Positions 1 to 8,048 of a stretch of DNA of 64,000 nucleotides are shown here, one piece after another. The position numbers were made by a program, and so were the translations under genes. Under the pieces are notes generated by a model. That model was not told where the DNA came from, made no database searches, and saw nothing but the letters and a program-made list of their open reading frames with translations. This stretch comes from Allobosea sp. UNC402CLCol (lineage in GTDB: Bacteria > Pseudomonadota > Alphaproteobacteria > Rhizobiales > Beijerinckiaceae), in assembly GCF_000745475.1 (NCBI RefSeq), contig NZ_JQJJ01000013.1:124001-188000 (forward strand), read 5' to 3'. How positions within the stretch are numbered: the stretch's first letter is position 1; each line of letters opens with the position of its first letter.

Positions 1-1043
1 GCTTCAGTCCCGATTTCGGTGCCGTTCGGGCTGCCGCAGACGAAATAGGCGTTGCAGCGCTTCCACCATTCCTCATCCCCGAAGCCGGCGGCAAGGAAAT
101 CGGCCTGGTCCGTGGCATAGGCGAGCGCGAGCCGGGCCTTGGGATTGTCGAAGGGCGGATAGAGATGGTTCGGCCGCAGCATCACCTGATTGGCGAGGTT
201 GGAATAGCGCTCGACCTTAACGTCGCGATTGGAAGTGATCGTCGGGATCAGGTCCTGGCTCGGCTGCTCCCAGATGTCGATCTCGCCGGTCTGGAGTGCG
301 GCCGCAGCGGTCGCGGCATCCGGCATGATCAGCCATTCGACGCGATCGACCTTGACGACCCGCCCGCCCGCGAGCCCGTCGGCCGGCTCGGAGCGCGGCA
401 CGTAATCGGAGTTGCGGTCGTAGACGATCTTCGAGCCGCTGCGCCATTCCGCGCGATTGAAGGTGAAGGGGCCTGAGCCGATCGCCTCGGTGATCGGTTT
501 CATCGGGTCGCTCTTGGCATCGGCCTCGCGCATGATCACCGGGATCTGGCCGACAGCGGAGCCGAGCGCGAAGGGCACCAGCGCGAGCGGGCGCTTGAGC
601 TTCAGCTTGAAGGTCCTGGCGTCGACCGCCTCCATGCCTTCGGTATATTCGGCGAGCTTGCCGCCGATGGTGTCGCGCTTCATCCAGCGCGCGAGCGAGG
701 CGATGACGTCCTTCGTCGTCACCGGCTGGCCGTCATGGAATTTGAGGCCGGGCCGCAGGGTGAACGACCAGGTCAGCTTGTCCGGCGAGGTCTCGAAGCT
801 CTCGACCATCTGCGGCTTGGGCTGGAGGTTCGAATCCCAGGCGAAGAGCGTCTCGTAGATCATCAGCCCGTGCATGCGGGTGATGACGATCGAGGCTGCG
901 ACCGGATCGAGCGTCTTGAGGTCGGCATGGGGCGCGACGCGCAGCACGCGGTTCGGCGCCGGCTGCGTCTGTGCCCGGGCGGCTAGGGGCAGCAGGGCCG
1001 TCGCCGCCAGGGCAAGAGCCGTTGCAAGGCGGGTTAGACGCAT
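1..1043 (-). CDS. ABC transporter substrate-binding protein, peptide/nickel type (family 5), 3'-truncated by window edge
   Basis: Periplasmic solute receptor of a Dpp/Opp-type importer. A Sec signal peptide (about residues 1-25, ending in an ARAQ site) precedes family 5 hallmarks: 'LDPVA' near the start, 'TWSFTLRPGLKFHDG', 'PVTTKDV' and 'GSGPF'. The ATG at 1043 follows GGAGGAGG, which fixes the start. About 347 codons are visible; family members have 500-540, so the C-terminal third lies beyond position 1. It is the last visible gene of a leftward run with a D-aminopeptidase (52 bp upstream) and an M20 amidohydrolase, so the ligand is probably a peptide that those enzymes hydrolyse. The permeases and ATPases, if clustered, would lie to the left. 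Confidence 0.93.
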   Translation of the reverse strand, partial: MRLTRLATALALAATALLPLAARAQTQPAPNRVLRVAPHADLKTLDPVAASIVITRMHGLMIYETLFAWDSNLQPKPQMVESFETSPDKLTWSFTLRPGLKFHDGQPVTTKDVIASLARWMKRDTIGGKLAEYTEGMEAVDARTFKLKLKRPLALVPFALGSAVGQIPVIMREADAKSDPMKPITEAIGSGPFTFNRAEWRSGSKIVYDRNSDYVPRSEPADGLAGGRVVKVDRVEWLIMPDAATAAAALQTGEIDIWEQPSQDLIPTITSNRDVKVERYSNLANQVMLRPNHLYPPFDNPKARLALAYATDQADFLAAGFGDEEWWKRCNAYFVCGSPNGTEIGTE

Positions 1044-1094
1044 CGGAAACCTCCTCCAGTCTTCGTCAGGCCGGCGCCTCCCCCTCAGGAGCGC

Positions 1095-2603
1095 CTAGCC
1101 GACACGCTCCATCTGCAAGATCCTCGCCCGGTGGCCGGCGACCCGCAAACCGCCGGTACTGTCGAGCCAGAGGCAAGGTCGCGCCCGCCAGGGTCCGTGC
1201 GCGAGATCGGCCAGCGCCCGGCCGTTGGGCAGCGGCGTCAGCCGGGTCGCGGTGCCGCCGGCCGGCCAGGGCCATAGCGCGGTGCCATCTGGCCGGATCG
1301 CGATCTCCGTGCCGAAATGCGGATCGCGCCAGCGGCCGATCAATCGCGCGTCGAACGGCGTGTCGGCGGGCACGCGTCGCAGCGAACGCCGGACGCCGCC
1401 GATCAGGCCGGCGAGGCCGTCCGCCCCCTCCCGCCGCAGGCGGATGTCGAGATAGGCCGGCAGGCTGCGCAGGCCGCCCTCGCCATCGGCGACGAGACGC
1501 TCATAACCGCCCATGAAGCTGATCGAATCGGCGGTCAGCTCGGCCCAGAACGGGCCCTCCTCGCTGGCGAAGAGCCCCACAGGAGCCTCTGCCGCAGCCG
1601 GCAGCGGCTCTCCCAGCAAGGCCGCCAGCACCGTCAGCGCCGGCCAGAGCGCCTCCTCCTCGCGATTGGTCAGCACGACCACGCCGACGCCGAGCGCGAG
1701 CGCCATCAGGGCGTGGTTGCGATAGCCCGGCAGGGAGCCGCCATGGCCGACAACGTCGATGCCGCCGAGACGGCTGCAGACCAGCCCGAGCCGGTAGACG
1801 CTCTCGCTGCCATCCCCGAAATGGCGCGGCGCCGTCAGCCGCTCCCGCATGCCGGCGAGCGGACCGCGGCCGGCGAGCAAAGCCGAAAACCAGCCGGCGA
1901 GGTCGGCGGCCGAGCCGGCGATGCCGCCGGAGGCGGAGAAATGGAAGCCGTAATGGCCACGCCGCCAGGCCGCGCCATCGCGCCAATAGCCGGTGGCGAG
2001 GCCGGGCACGATCTCGGCTCCGTCATAGGGCAGGCGGAAGGAGAGCCCGAATTCGCCCGACAGCGCGGCGACGGTCTCGCCATAGGGCTTGCCGGTCAGC
2101 TTCTCGAGGATGCGCTGCCCCAGCCGCCAGCCGGTGTTGGAATAGGCCATCTCCGTGCCCGCTGGCGCACTCAGCGACGGGAAGCGGCAGGCGAGCGCGT
2201 AGATCTCGTCGGCGCTCAAGGTCGCCGTGTAGGGCGCGCCTTGCTGCCAGAAGGCCTCCATCATGTCCGGCAGGCCGCCGGTCATGTCGAGGGCGCGGCC
2301 GAGCTCGACCTCAGCCAAGGGCGCCGGCAGTTCGGGCAGCCAGCGGCCGAGCGGGGCGTCGAGCGGAACGCTCTCGCGCAGCAGCGCCACGGCCAGCACA
2401 TGCTTGCTGATCGAGGCGAAGCGGTTCGGCGTGGCGGGCGTGAAGGGCAGGCCGTGCTCGATGCTGGCGAACCCGCCGGCAAACGCCTCGCGAACCCCGT
2501 CGCGGTCGAAGAGCACGACGGCGCCACCCGGCCCGGCGTCCCGATCCCAGGTGGCGGCGATGTCGGCCGCGCGCGCGGCGGCCTCTGTCCAATGCGCTGC
2601 CAT
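1095..2603 (-). CDS. dap: D-aminopeptidase, penicillin-recognising serine hydrolase
   Basis: Serine peptidase of the beta-lactamase/DD-peptidase fold that removes N-terminal D-residues from peptides. Catalytic signatures sit at S64-x-x-K67 (SISK), Y154-S-N156 and H287-G-G289. This nearly matches Ochrobactrum anthropi DAP, whose catalytic residues are Ser62, Lys65, Tyr153 and His287, and the length (502 aa against about 520) fits its three-domain plan: an N-terminal catalytic domain and two C-terminal beta barrels. There is no signal peptide, so it should be cytoplasmic and act on imported peptides. It starts 3 bp after the M20 gene and is followed by a peptide-binding protein. An esterase or other class C-like hydrolase is the alternative, but the spacing of all three motifs favours DAP. 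Confidence 0.85.
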   Translation of the reverse strand: MAAHWTEAAARAADIAATWDRDAGPGGAVVLFDRDGVREAFAGGFASIEHGLPFTPATPNRFASISKHVLAVALLRESVPLDAPLGRWLPELPAPLAEVELGRALDMTGGLPDMMEAFWQQGAPYTATLSADEIYALACRFPSLSAPAGTEMAYSNTGWRLGQRILEKLTGKPYGETVAALSGEFGLSFRLPYDGAEIVPGLATGYWRDGAAWRRGHYGFHFSASGGIAGSAADLAGWFSALLAGRGPLAGMRERLTAPRHFGDGSESVYRLGLVCSRLGGIDVVGHGGSLPGYRNHALMALALGVGVVVLTNREEEALWPALTVLAALLGEPLPAAAEAPVGLFASEEGPFWAELTADSISFMGGYERLVADGEGGLRSLPAYLDIRLRREGADGLAGLIGGVRRSLRRVPADTPFDARLIGRWRDPHFGTEIAIRPDGTALWPWPAGGTATRLTPLPNGRALADLAHGPWRARPCLWLDSTGGLRVAGHRARILQMERVG

Positions 2604-2606
2604 GAC

Positions 2607-3764
2607 TTAGGCCGGCTGCGCTTCGCCGAGGAGATTGCGCAGCGCCCGCATGAAGACGCGCGCGCCGGTGCCGATGGCGTCGTCCGGGAAGTCGAAATCC
2701 GGATTGTGCAGATGGGCGGTATCGCCCGAACCGAGCAGGAACATCGCCGATTTCGCACCACGGCCGAACAGGCCGAAATCCTCCGAGCCACGCGACGGCT
2801 TGGTCGGCCCGTGCGGGATGTTCTCCTCGTCCATCGCCCGGCGCAGCATGGCGACGGCCTCCGGCTCGTTCTCGCAATGGTGGAAGATGTCGTGATAGCT
2901 CATCTCCACCGTCAGCCGGCTCGCCTCCGCCGCCTCGCGCGCCAGCGCTTCCGCCGCCGCGCAGAGCGCGCCCATCTGCGCGTCGTTGACGGTGCGAAGC
3001 GTCGCCCAGAGCTCGCCATGGCCGGGCGCGATGCCGAAGGCCGGCTCGCCGATCTCGACATGGGTGACGGTGACCAGACGGAAATGCTCGTCGAGCGGGC
3101 CGCCCGGCCCAAGCGCCGTCAGGGCGGGGATCAGCGTCGCGATCGCGGGCGCGGGCGAGCGGCCATGCTCCGGCGTCGAGGCATGCGAGGTCTCGCCGGT
3201 GAGCACGATCCTGATGCCCCGCGAGGCGCAGTTCGCCGCGCCTTCCGAGATGCGGGCATGGCCGACCGGCACGCCCGGGCGGTTATGCAGGGAAAAAGCG
3301 TAATCGGGGGCGATCGCGGCGAATTTCGGATCGGCGATGACGGCGGCCGCTCCCGCACCGGTCTCCTCCGCCGGCTGGAACAGCAGGATGGCGCGGCCGC
3401 GCCTGGGCGGATTGCGGTGGAGCCCGCGCGCCAGCCCGGCCAGGATGGTCATATGGCCGTCATGGCCGCAGAGATGGCCCTTGCCGGGGATTTCAGAGCG
3501 ATAATCGCTGCTGGAGAGTTCCTCGATCGGCAGCGCGTCGAGCTCGGCGCGGATCATCACCGTCGGTCCGGGCTCGGCGCCCTCGTAGATCGCCGCGACG
3601 CCATGGCCGCCGAGGCCCGTGACGATGCGGTCCGGCTGCGTCGGCTCGATGAAGGCGACGATGGTGGCGGCGGTCTCGCGTTCCTCGCCGGAGATCTCGG
3701 GCCGGCGATGCAGCCGATGCCTGAGATCGACCAGATCGACCATGTCGCTGTTGCTCAGGAACAT
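2607..3764 (-). CDS. M20 family amidohydrolase (hippurate / N-acyl-amino-acid hydrolase type)
   Basis: Zinc-dependent M20D-type amidohydrolase that cleaves N-acyl amino acids or small peptides. 'LRHRLHRRPEISGEE' near the N-terminus, 'CGHDGHM' (metal-binding H and D) and 'SEDF' near the C-terminus are typical of the hippuricase/IAA-amino-acid hydrolase branch, as is the 385-aa length. I chose the ATG at 3764 because GGGAGG lies just upstream; the open frame runs 26 codons further up but nothing there resembles the family. First gene of the leftward operon with the D-aminopeptidase and the peptide-binding protein. Substrate unproven. Confidence 0.88.
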   Translation of the reverse strand: MFLSNSDMVDLVDLRHRLHRRPEISGEERETAATIVAFIEPTQPDRIVTGLGGHGVAAIYEGAEPGPTVMIRAELDALPIEELSSSDYRSEIPGKGHLCGHDGHMTILAGLARGLHRNPPRRGRAILLFQPAEETGAGAAAVIADPKFAAIAPDYAFSLHNRPGVPVGHARISEGAANCASRGIRIVLTGETSHASTPEHGRSPAPAIATLIPALTALGPGGPLDEHFRLVTVTHVEIGEPAFGIAPGHGELWATLRTVNDAQMGALCAAAEALAREAAEASRLTVEMSYHDIFHHCENEPEAVAMLRRAMDEENIPHGPTKPSRGSEDFGLFGRGAKSAMFLLGSGDTAHLHNPDFDFPDDAIGTGARVFMRALRNLLGEAQPA

Positions 3765-3783
3765 CCGCAAACCTCCCACGGCC

Positions 3784-3803
3784 AGCCGGCGATTCAGCCG
3801 GCT
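3784..3803. repeat. Inverted repeat (7-bp perfect stem) ahead of the M20 gene
   Basis: AGCCGGC and GCCGGCT form a perfect stem with a 6-nt loop, about 20 bp upstream of the M20 start codon. If transcription starts further up, it would fold in the 5' leader just before the ribosome binding site. It could equally be part of an upstream terminator. No T tract follows on either strand. Confidence 0.4.
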
Positions 3804-3831
3804 CTTTCCATCAGAGGTTCGACAATTCTGA

Positions 3832-3862
3832 CGCCCCGGCAAGCCTCACAGAGGCCGGGGCG
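3832..3862 (-). terminator. Hairpin after the small hypothetical gene
   Basis: CGCCCCGG (3832-3839) pairs with CCGGGGCG (3855-3862), with an inner CCTC/GAGG pair around an ACA loop. It lies just beyond the stop codon of the leftward gene ending at 3878, where a terminator is expected. No clear U tract follows, so it may be a weak terminator or an mRNA-stabilising hairpin. Confidence 0.5.
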
Positions 3863-3877
3863 CCATGCAGCGACGGT

Positions 3878-4099
3878 TCAGTTGCCGAGCTCGGCCTCGA
3901 TCTCGGCGTCGAACGCCTCGGCCAGCATGGTGCGGCAGGCTTCGGCCTGCTGGCGGGCGGAATCGAGGGCGATGTGGGGCATGATCTCGGCGAGGTCGCG
4001 CAGAGCGAAATCAACCGCCGACAACAGGCCCAGGACGGGCTGCCCGGCCGGGGCGGGCTGTGGCGGACGACGGAACGCGATGACCTGACCCATAAGCAT
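3878..4099 (-). CDS. Small hypothetical protein (73 aa)
   Basis: I do not recognise the family. The protein is soluble and acidic towards the C-terminus, with a Pro-rich N-terminal stretch (RRPPQPAPAGQP) followed by a probably helical region containing 'ALDSARQQAEACRTML'. The start is uncertain: ATG at 4099 or ATG at 4093 both give a short polar N-terminus, neither with a strong Shine-Dalgarno. Coding support comes from composition, a hairpin right after the stop, and lack of a competing gene on the other strand. No functional context. Confidence 0.55.
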   Translation of the reverse strand: MLMGQVIAFRRPPQPAPAGQPVLGLLSAVDFALRDLAEIMPHIALDSARQQAEACRTMLAEAFDAEIEAELGN

Positions 4100-4197
4100 A
4101 CTCACACTGAAAGCGAATCGGCGCCCAGTGTGCGGGCACAATTTTCAGAAAGTGGTTAACGGCGGAAAGAGGGCTGGCGAAGCCTGCCCGCGACGCC

Positions 4198-4938
4198 TCA
4201 ACCGAAGCCGTGCAGCCCCGCCCCATGGCGCTTGAGCCAGGCCTCGGCCTCCTCCGTGCGCGGGCAGAGCTTGTGCGTCAGCGCCCAGAAGCGGTGCGAG
4301 TGGTTCATCTCCTTGAGATGGGCGACCTCATGGGCGGCGAGATAGTCGAGCACGAAGGCCGGGGCGAGGATCAGCCGCCAGGAAAAATTCAAGTGCCCCT
4401 GCGCGGAGCAGGAGCCCCAGCGGCTCGTGGTGTCGCGAATCGTGATCTTGCGAGCGGGAATGCCGAGATTGGCGGTGTGGCGGCGCACCGCCTTCTCGAG
4501 ATCCTCGAGCGCGAGGCGCCTGAGGAAATCCTTGACCCGGCGCGGGACATGGGCGCCCTCGCCCGCCACCGCGACGATCGGCGCGCCATCCCTGTCCGTC
4601 GTCGCCTGCGTCACGCCCCGCGCCTTCGACCAGTGGACGATGCGATGCGGCACGCCGCGCAGCGGAATCACCTGCCCGGGCTCGAAAGGCACGGCGAGGG
4701 GGCGCTTGGCGATGCGGGCCGCGATCCAGCCGCCATGATTCTCGGCGAACGCCCGGCCGGCGGCGAAATCGGCCCGTTCCGGCAAGGTCAGGGTGACCTC
4801 GCCCGTCGCCTGCGAGACGCGCAGGGTCATGCGCCGCGCATTGGCGCGCCGCTTCACCAGCACGGGAAAACGCTGGCCGGCATGGACCACGTCGATGCGG
4901 TCCGGGTCGGGCTGGCGCTTGAACAGGGAGATGCGCAT
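4198..4938 (-). CDS. YgjP-like (DUF45) zinc metallopeptidase
   Basis: Predicted zinc protease of the YgjP/SprT-like group. The C-terminal half carries the signature 'SRWGSCS' followed by 'HEVAHLKEMNHSHRFW', which contains the HExxH zinc site and a downstream histidine. The N-terminal half ('RANARRMTLRVS') is the usual beta-rich DUF45 lead-in. Length (246 aa) is normal. No signal peptide or membrane segment, so it is cytoplasmic. Its substrate is unknown. It stands alone, 74 bp downstream of the phaZ stop and transcribed in the same direction. Confidence 0.88.
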   Translation of the reverse strand: MRISLFKRQPDPDRIDVVHAGQRFPVLVKRRANARRMTLRVSQATGEVTLTLPERADFAAGRAFAENHGGWIAARIAKRPLAVPFEPGQVIPLRGVPHRIVHWSKARGVTQATTDRDGAPIVAVAGEGAHVPRRVKDFLRRLALEDLEKAVRRHTANLGIPARKITIRDTTSRWGSCSAQGHLNFSWRLILAPAFVLDYLAAHEVAHLKEMNHSHRFWALTHKLCPRTEEAEAWLKRHGAGLHGFG

Positions 4939-5012
4939 GCGCGGTGATTGTGCGGGATTCGCGGGCGATGCGGAAGAGGCTGCGCGCCGCAGCCTCCGTC
5001 AGCCGGGAAGGC

Positions 5013-6329
5013 TCAGCCCGCGATCTTCAACGCCTTGCGCTGCTCGCCGGCGCTCTCGTCGCGGCGGTCCTTGGCGGCCTCCATGTCGAGGCTGACCATG
5101 AAATCGGAGATGCGCGGCTGGATCTCGGCACGGAAGCGCGAGCCGTTGAAGACGCCGTAATGGCCGACCTTGGGCTGGAGATAGTGGACCCGCTTCGCGT
5201 CGGGAATATTGACGCAGAGATCATGTGCCGCCTTGGTCTGGCCGACGCCGGAGATGTCGTCCAGCTCGCCTTCGACGGTCATCAGCGCGACGCGGCGGAC
5301 GGCCGTGAGGTCGACCGGCTTGTCGCGATGCATCATCTCGCCCTTCGGCAAGGCGTGCTTGACGAAGACGGTGTCGACCGTCTGCAGGTAGAATTCCGCC
5401 GTCAGATCCATGACCGCGAGATACTCGTCGTAGAAATCGCGGTGCTTCTCGGCGGAATCGCCGTCGCCGGAAACGAGATGCTTGAACATGTCGTAATGGG
5501 CGGTGACGTGGCGGTCGATGTTCATCGCCATGAAGCCCGACAGCTGCATGAAGCCGGGATAGACCTGCCGGAACGCGCCCATATGCGGGAACGGCACGGT
5601 GGTGATGCAGTTGCGCCGGAACCAGTCGGTGCCGCGCTCCATGGCCAGCTGGTTGACCGCGGTGGGCGAGCGGCGGGTGTCGATCGGCCCGCCCATCAGC
5701 GTCATCGAGCGCGGCGCGCCGTTGTCGCCCTCGGCCTCCATCCGCGCGACCGCAGCAATAACCGGCACCGAAGGCTGGCAGATCGCCATGACATGCGTGT
5801 CGGGGCCGAGCTTGTGCACCATGTCGATGACGTAATCGATGTAGTCATCGAGATCGAAGCGGCCTTCCGAGAGCGGCACGAGGCGGGCATCGGCCCAATC
5901 GGTGATGTAGACCTCGTGGCCGGGCAGGAAGGCCTCGACCGTGCCGCGCAGCAGCGTGGCATAGTGACCGGACATCGGCGCGACGATCAGCACCTTGGGC
6001 TGCGGCTTGCGGCGGCCGGGAATCTTGCGGTCGAAATAGACGAGCTTGCAGAAGGGCCGTTCCCAGACGACGCGCTCCTCGACCGGAACCTTGACGCCGT
6101 TGATCGTCGTCTCGTCGAGGCCGAAGGCCGGCTTGCCGTAGCGGCGGGTCATGCGCTCGAACAATTCGCAGGACGCAGCGACGCTGCGGCCCATCGGCGT
6201 ATAGGTCAGCGGATTGGCGGGGTTCTTGAACGCCAATTGCATCGCGTCCGAGACGCCGCGCATCGGGCTCACCAGCATGTGAACCGCTTCATAGGCATGA
6301 TAGGCAAACGACATGGCGGCCCCGTACAT
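5013..6329 (-). CDS. phaZ: Intracellular polyhydroxyalkanoate depolymerase
   Basis: Releases hydroxybutyrate units from PHA storage granules. The 438-aa protein has the family's conserved N-terminus ('YHAYEAVHMLVSPMR') and a nucleophile motif with cysteine in place of serine, 'AICQPS' (C184), matching Cys183 of Ralstonia PhaZ1. The C-terminal PHB_depo_C region includes 'KVGHYGVFNGSRF', which supplies the catalytic histidine. The ATG at 6329 follows GGAAGG; the open frame extends 28 codons further, and ATG 6314 is a second option. No signal peptide, as expected for a granule-associated enzyme. Monocistronic and divergent from regB. Confidence 0.92.
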   Translation of the reverse strand: MYGAAMSFAYHAYEAVHMLVSPMRGVSDAMQLAFKNPANPLTYTPMGRSVAASCELFERMTRRYGKPAFGLDETTINGVKVPVEERVVWERPFCKLVYFDRKIPGRRKPQPKVLIVAPMSGHYATLLRGTVEAFLPGHEVYITDWADARLVPLSEGRFDLDDYIDYVIDMVHKLGPDTHVMAICQPSVPVIAAVARMEAEGDNGAPRSMTLMGGPIDTRRSPTAVNQLAMERGTDWFRRNCITTVPFPHMGAFRQVYPGFMQLSGFMAMNIDRHVTAHYDMFKHLVSGDGDSAEKHRDFYDEYLAVMDLTAEFYLQTVDTVFVKHALPKGEMMHRDKPVDLTAVRRVALMTVEGELDDISGVGQTKAAHDLCVNIPDAKRVHYLQPKVGHYGVFNGSRFRAEIQPRISDFMVSLDMEAAKDRRDESAGEQRKALKIAG

Positions 6330-6511
6330 GCGATTTTGACGTCCTTCCGGCGGCGCAGCAAAACGATGATGCGTCGCAACAACGCACCTTACGTTGATTT
6401 TGTTCTCATTCAACCCGGCTAAAGGCTAAGATTCTCTGACATGTGGATGGCCAATGGCAGGAACCTCGCTCCGCAGCAGTTCGGACGGAGCCAGGACGGC
6501 AGCAATCGCAA

Positions 6512-6607
6512 GGTGTTGAACGGGGTGTCGAACGCGGTCTTAGGCGAGATTTTGGGCAAGGTCTTGAGCAAGGTCTTGAGCAAGGTCCTGGGCAAGGTTC
6601 TGGAACA
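6512..6607 (+). repeat. Eight imperfect tandem copies of a 12-bp unit upstream of regB
   Basis: The unit is GGTCTTGAGCAA. Copies begin at 6512, 6524, 6536, 6548, 6560, 6572, 6584 and 6596; those at 6560 and 6572 are identical. The array ends exactly at the GTG proposed as the regB start. Because the unit is a multiple of three, the upstream frame stays open and would encode a G-[LV]-E-[QR] repeat if translation began at the GTG at 6443. Confidence 0.85.
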
Positions 6608-7960
6608 GTGACGGCCTCCGACCTGACGACGCCCGCCCTGATGCGCTCCAACCGGCATCTGCGGCTCGACACGCTGGTGCGCCTGCGCTGGCTCGCCATC
6701 GCCGGGCAGAGCGTCGCCGTCGCCGGCGTCCATTTCGGCCTCGGCTTTCTCCTGCCCTTCGGCTGGTGCTTCGGCGTCATCGCGATCTCGGCCTGGCTCA
6801 ACATCGCGCTGCGCGTGCGTTTTCCGCTGAGCCACCGGCTGAGGGACGCCCCGGCAACCGCGCTGCTGGCCTTCGACATCGTCCAGCTCGCGGCGCTGCT
6901 CTACCTGACCGGCGGGCTGCAGAACCCCTTCGCCATCCTCTTCCTGGCGCCGGTGCTGATCTCGGCGACCGCCTTGCCGCCGCAGCGCACGCTGGTGCTC
7001 GGCCTGCTCGCCGCGGCGCTGGCGACCGTGCTCAGCCGCTTCCACCTGCCCTTGCCCTGGGCCGGGCCGGACCGGCCGACCCTGCCGCCCTATTACCAGC
7101 TCGGGAACTGGGCCGCGCTGGTGCTGGGCCTCGCCTTCACCGGCATCTATGCCTGGCGCGTCGCCAAGGAGGCGCGCGACCTCTCCGATGCGCTGGCGGC
7201 GACCGAGCTCGTGCTGGCGCGCGAGCAGCATCTCTCGCAGCTCGACGGGCTCGCCGCCGCTGCCGCGCATGAGCTCGGCACGCCGCTCGGCACCATCGCG
7301 CTCGTCGCCCGCGAGCTGACGCGCCTCGCCCCGCCCGACGGGGAGATGGCCGAGGACATCGCGCTGCTGCGCGAGCAGGTCGAGCGTTGCCGCGGCATCC
7401 TCGCCAAGCTCTCCAGCCTGCAGGACGAAGATGCCGGCCCGCTCGACAGGCTGACGCTGCGCCTGCTGATCGAGGAAACGGCCGGGCCGCAGCGACCCTT
7501 CGGCGTGCCCTTCGAGATCACCATGCAAGGCGAGAAGCCGGAGCCCGTCTGTCGACGCAATCCCGGCATGATCTACGGCCTCGGCAACATCGTCGACAAC
7601 GCCGTCGATTTCGCGCGCGCGGCCGTGACGATCCGTGCCTCCTGGACCGCAAGCCATGTCACGCTGACCATCGCCGATGACGGGCCGGGCTTTCCGCCCG
7701 ACGTGCTGATGCGGGCGGGCGAGCCCTATCTCTCGCGCGGGACTGCGGAGAACCGCGCCGGCGGCGGGCTCGGCCTCGGGCTCTTCATCGCCAAGACGCT
7801 GCTCGAACGCGGCGGCGCCTCGATCGAATTCTCGAACCGGCCGGCGCCGGAGAGCGGCGCCTCGATCCGGATCGACTGGCCCCGCGACATCTTCGAAGCC
7901 GACCTTCCGGCCTTCGGGGGTACCGCAGCCCCGCCATCCGCACTACATGAGAGGGGTTGA
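6608..7960 (+). CDS. regB: Redox-sensing histidine kinase RegB (ActS/PrrB)
   Basis: Membrane sensor kinase of the global RegB/RegA redox system. The N-terminal half (about residues 25-185) has six hydrophobic segments and the quinone-sensing loop GGLQNPF (102-108). The H-box 'HELGTPL' gives phospho-acceptor H221, and 'ERCRGIL' supplies the conserved redox cysteine C261, matching H225 and C265 in Rhodobacter. A HATPase domain with 'GLGNIVDNAVDFA' and 'GGGLGLGLFIAK' completes it. I start at GTG 6608 (450 aa, right size); ATG 6641 would also fit, and GTG 6443 would add a 55-residue repeat-encoded extension. regA follows after 88 bp. Confidence 0.93.
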   Translation: MTASDLTTPALMRSNRHLRLDTLVRLRWLAIAGQSVAVAGVHFGLGFLLPFGWCFGVIAISAWLNIALRVRFPLSHRLRDAPATALLAFDIVQLAALLYLTGGLQNPFAILFLAPVLISATALPPQRTLVLGLLAAALATVLSRFHLPLPWAGPDRPTLPPYYQLGNWAALVLGLAFTGIYAWRVAKEARDLSDALAATELVLAREQHLSQLDGLAAAAAHELGTPLGTIALVARELTRLAPPDGEMAEDIALLREQVERCRGILAKLSSLQDEDAGPLDRLTLRLLIEETAGPQRPFGVPFEITMQGEKPEPVCRRNPGMIYGLGNIVDNAVDFARAAVTIRASWTASHVTLTIADDGPGFPPDVLMRAGEPYLSRGTAENRAGGGLGLGLFIAKTLLERGGASIEFSNRPAPESGASIRIDWPRDIFEADLPAFGGTAAPPSALHERG

Positions 7961-8048
7961 GCGCGGGGCCAAAGCCCTGCGAACAACCGAAACGATCCCA
8001 AAACCCGCGCAACCGCAGCGCGCATGGACAAGCGGCAAGGAGACCAGA

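Noticed and set aside
828..845. GGTTCGAATCC resembling a tRNA T-loop
   Set aside because: It lies inside the peptide-binding protein gene and no acceptor or anticodon stem can be drawn around it.
1317..4088. A 923-codon open frame on the + strand
   Set aside because: It lies antisense to the D-aminopeptidase and M20 genes, whose families and active sites are clear. Long antisense frames are common at this GC content, and its Arg/Ala/Gly/Asp-rich translation matches no family.
6443..6607. N-terminal extension of RegB from GTG 6443 as the default start
   Set aside because: The extension is entirely repeat-encoded and absent from the family; GTG 6608 gives the usual length. Kept as an open question rather than annotated.
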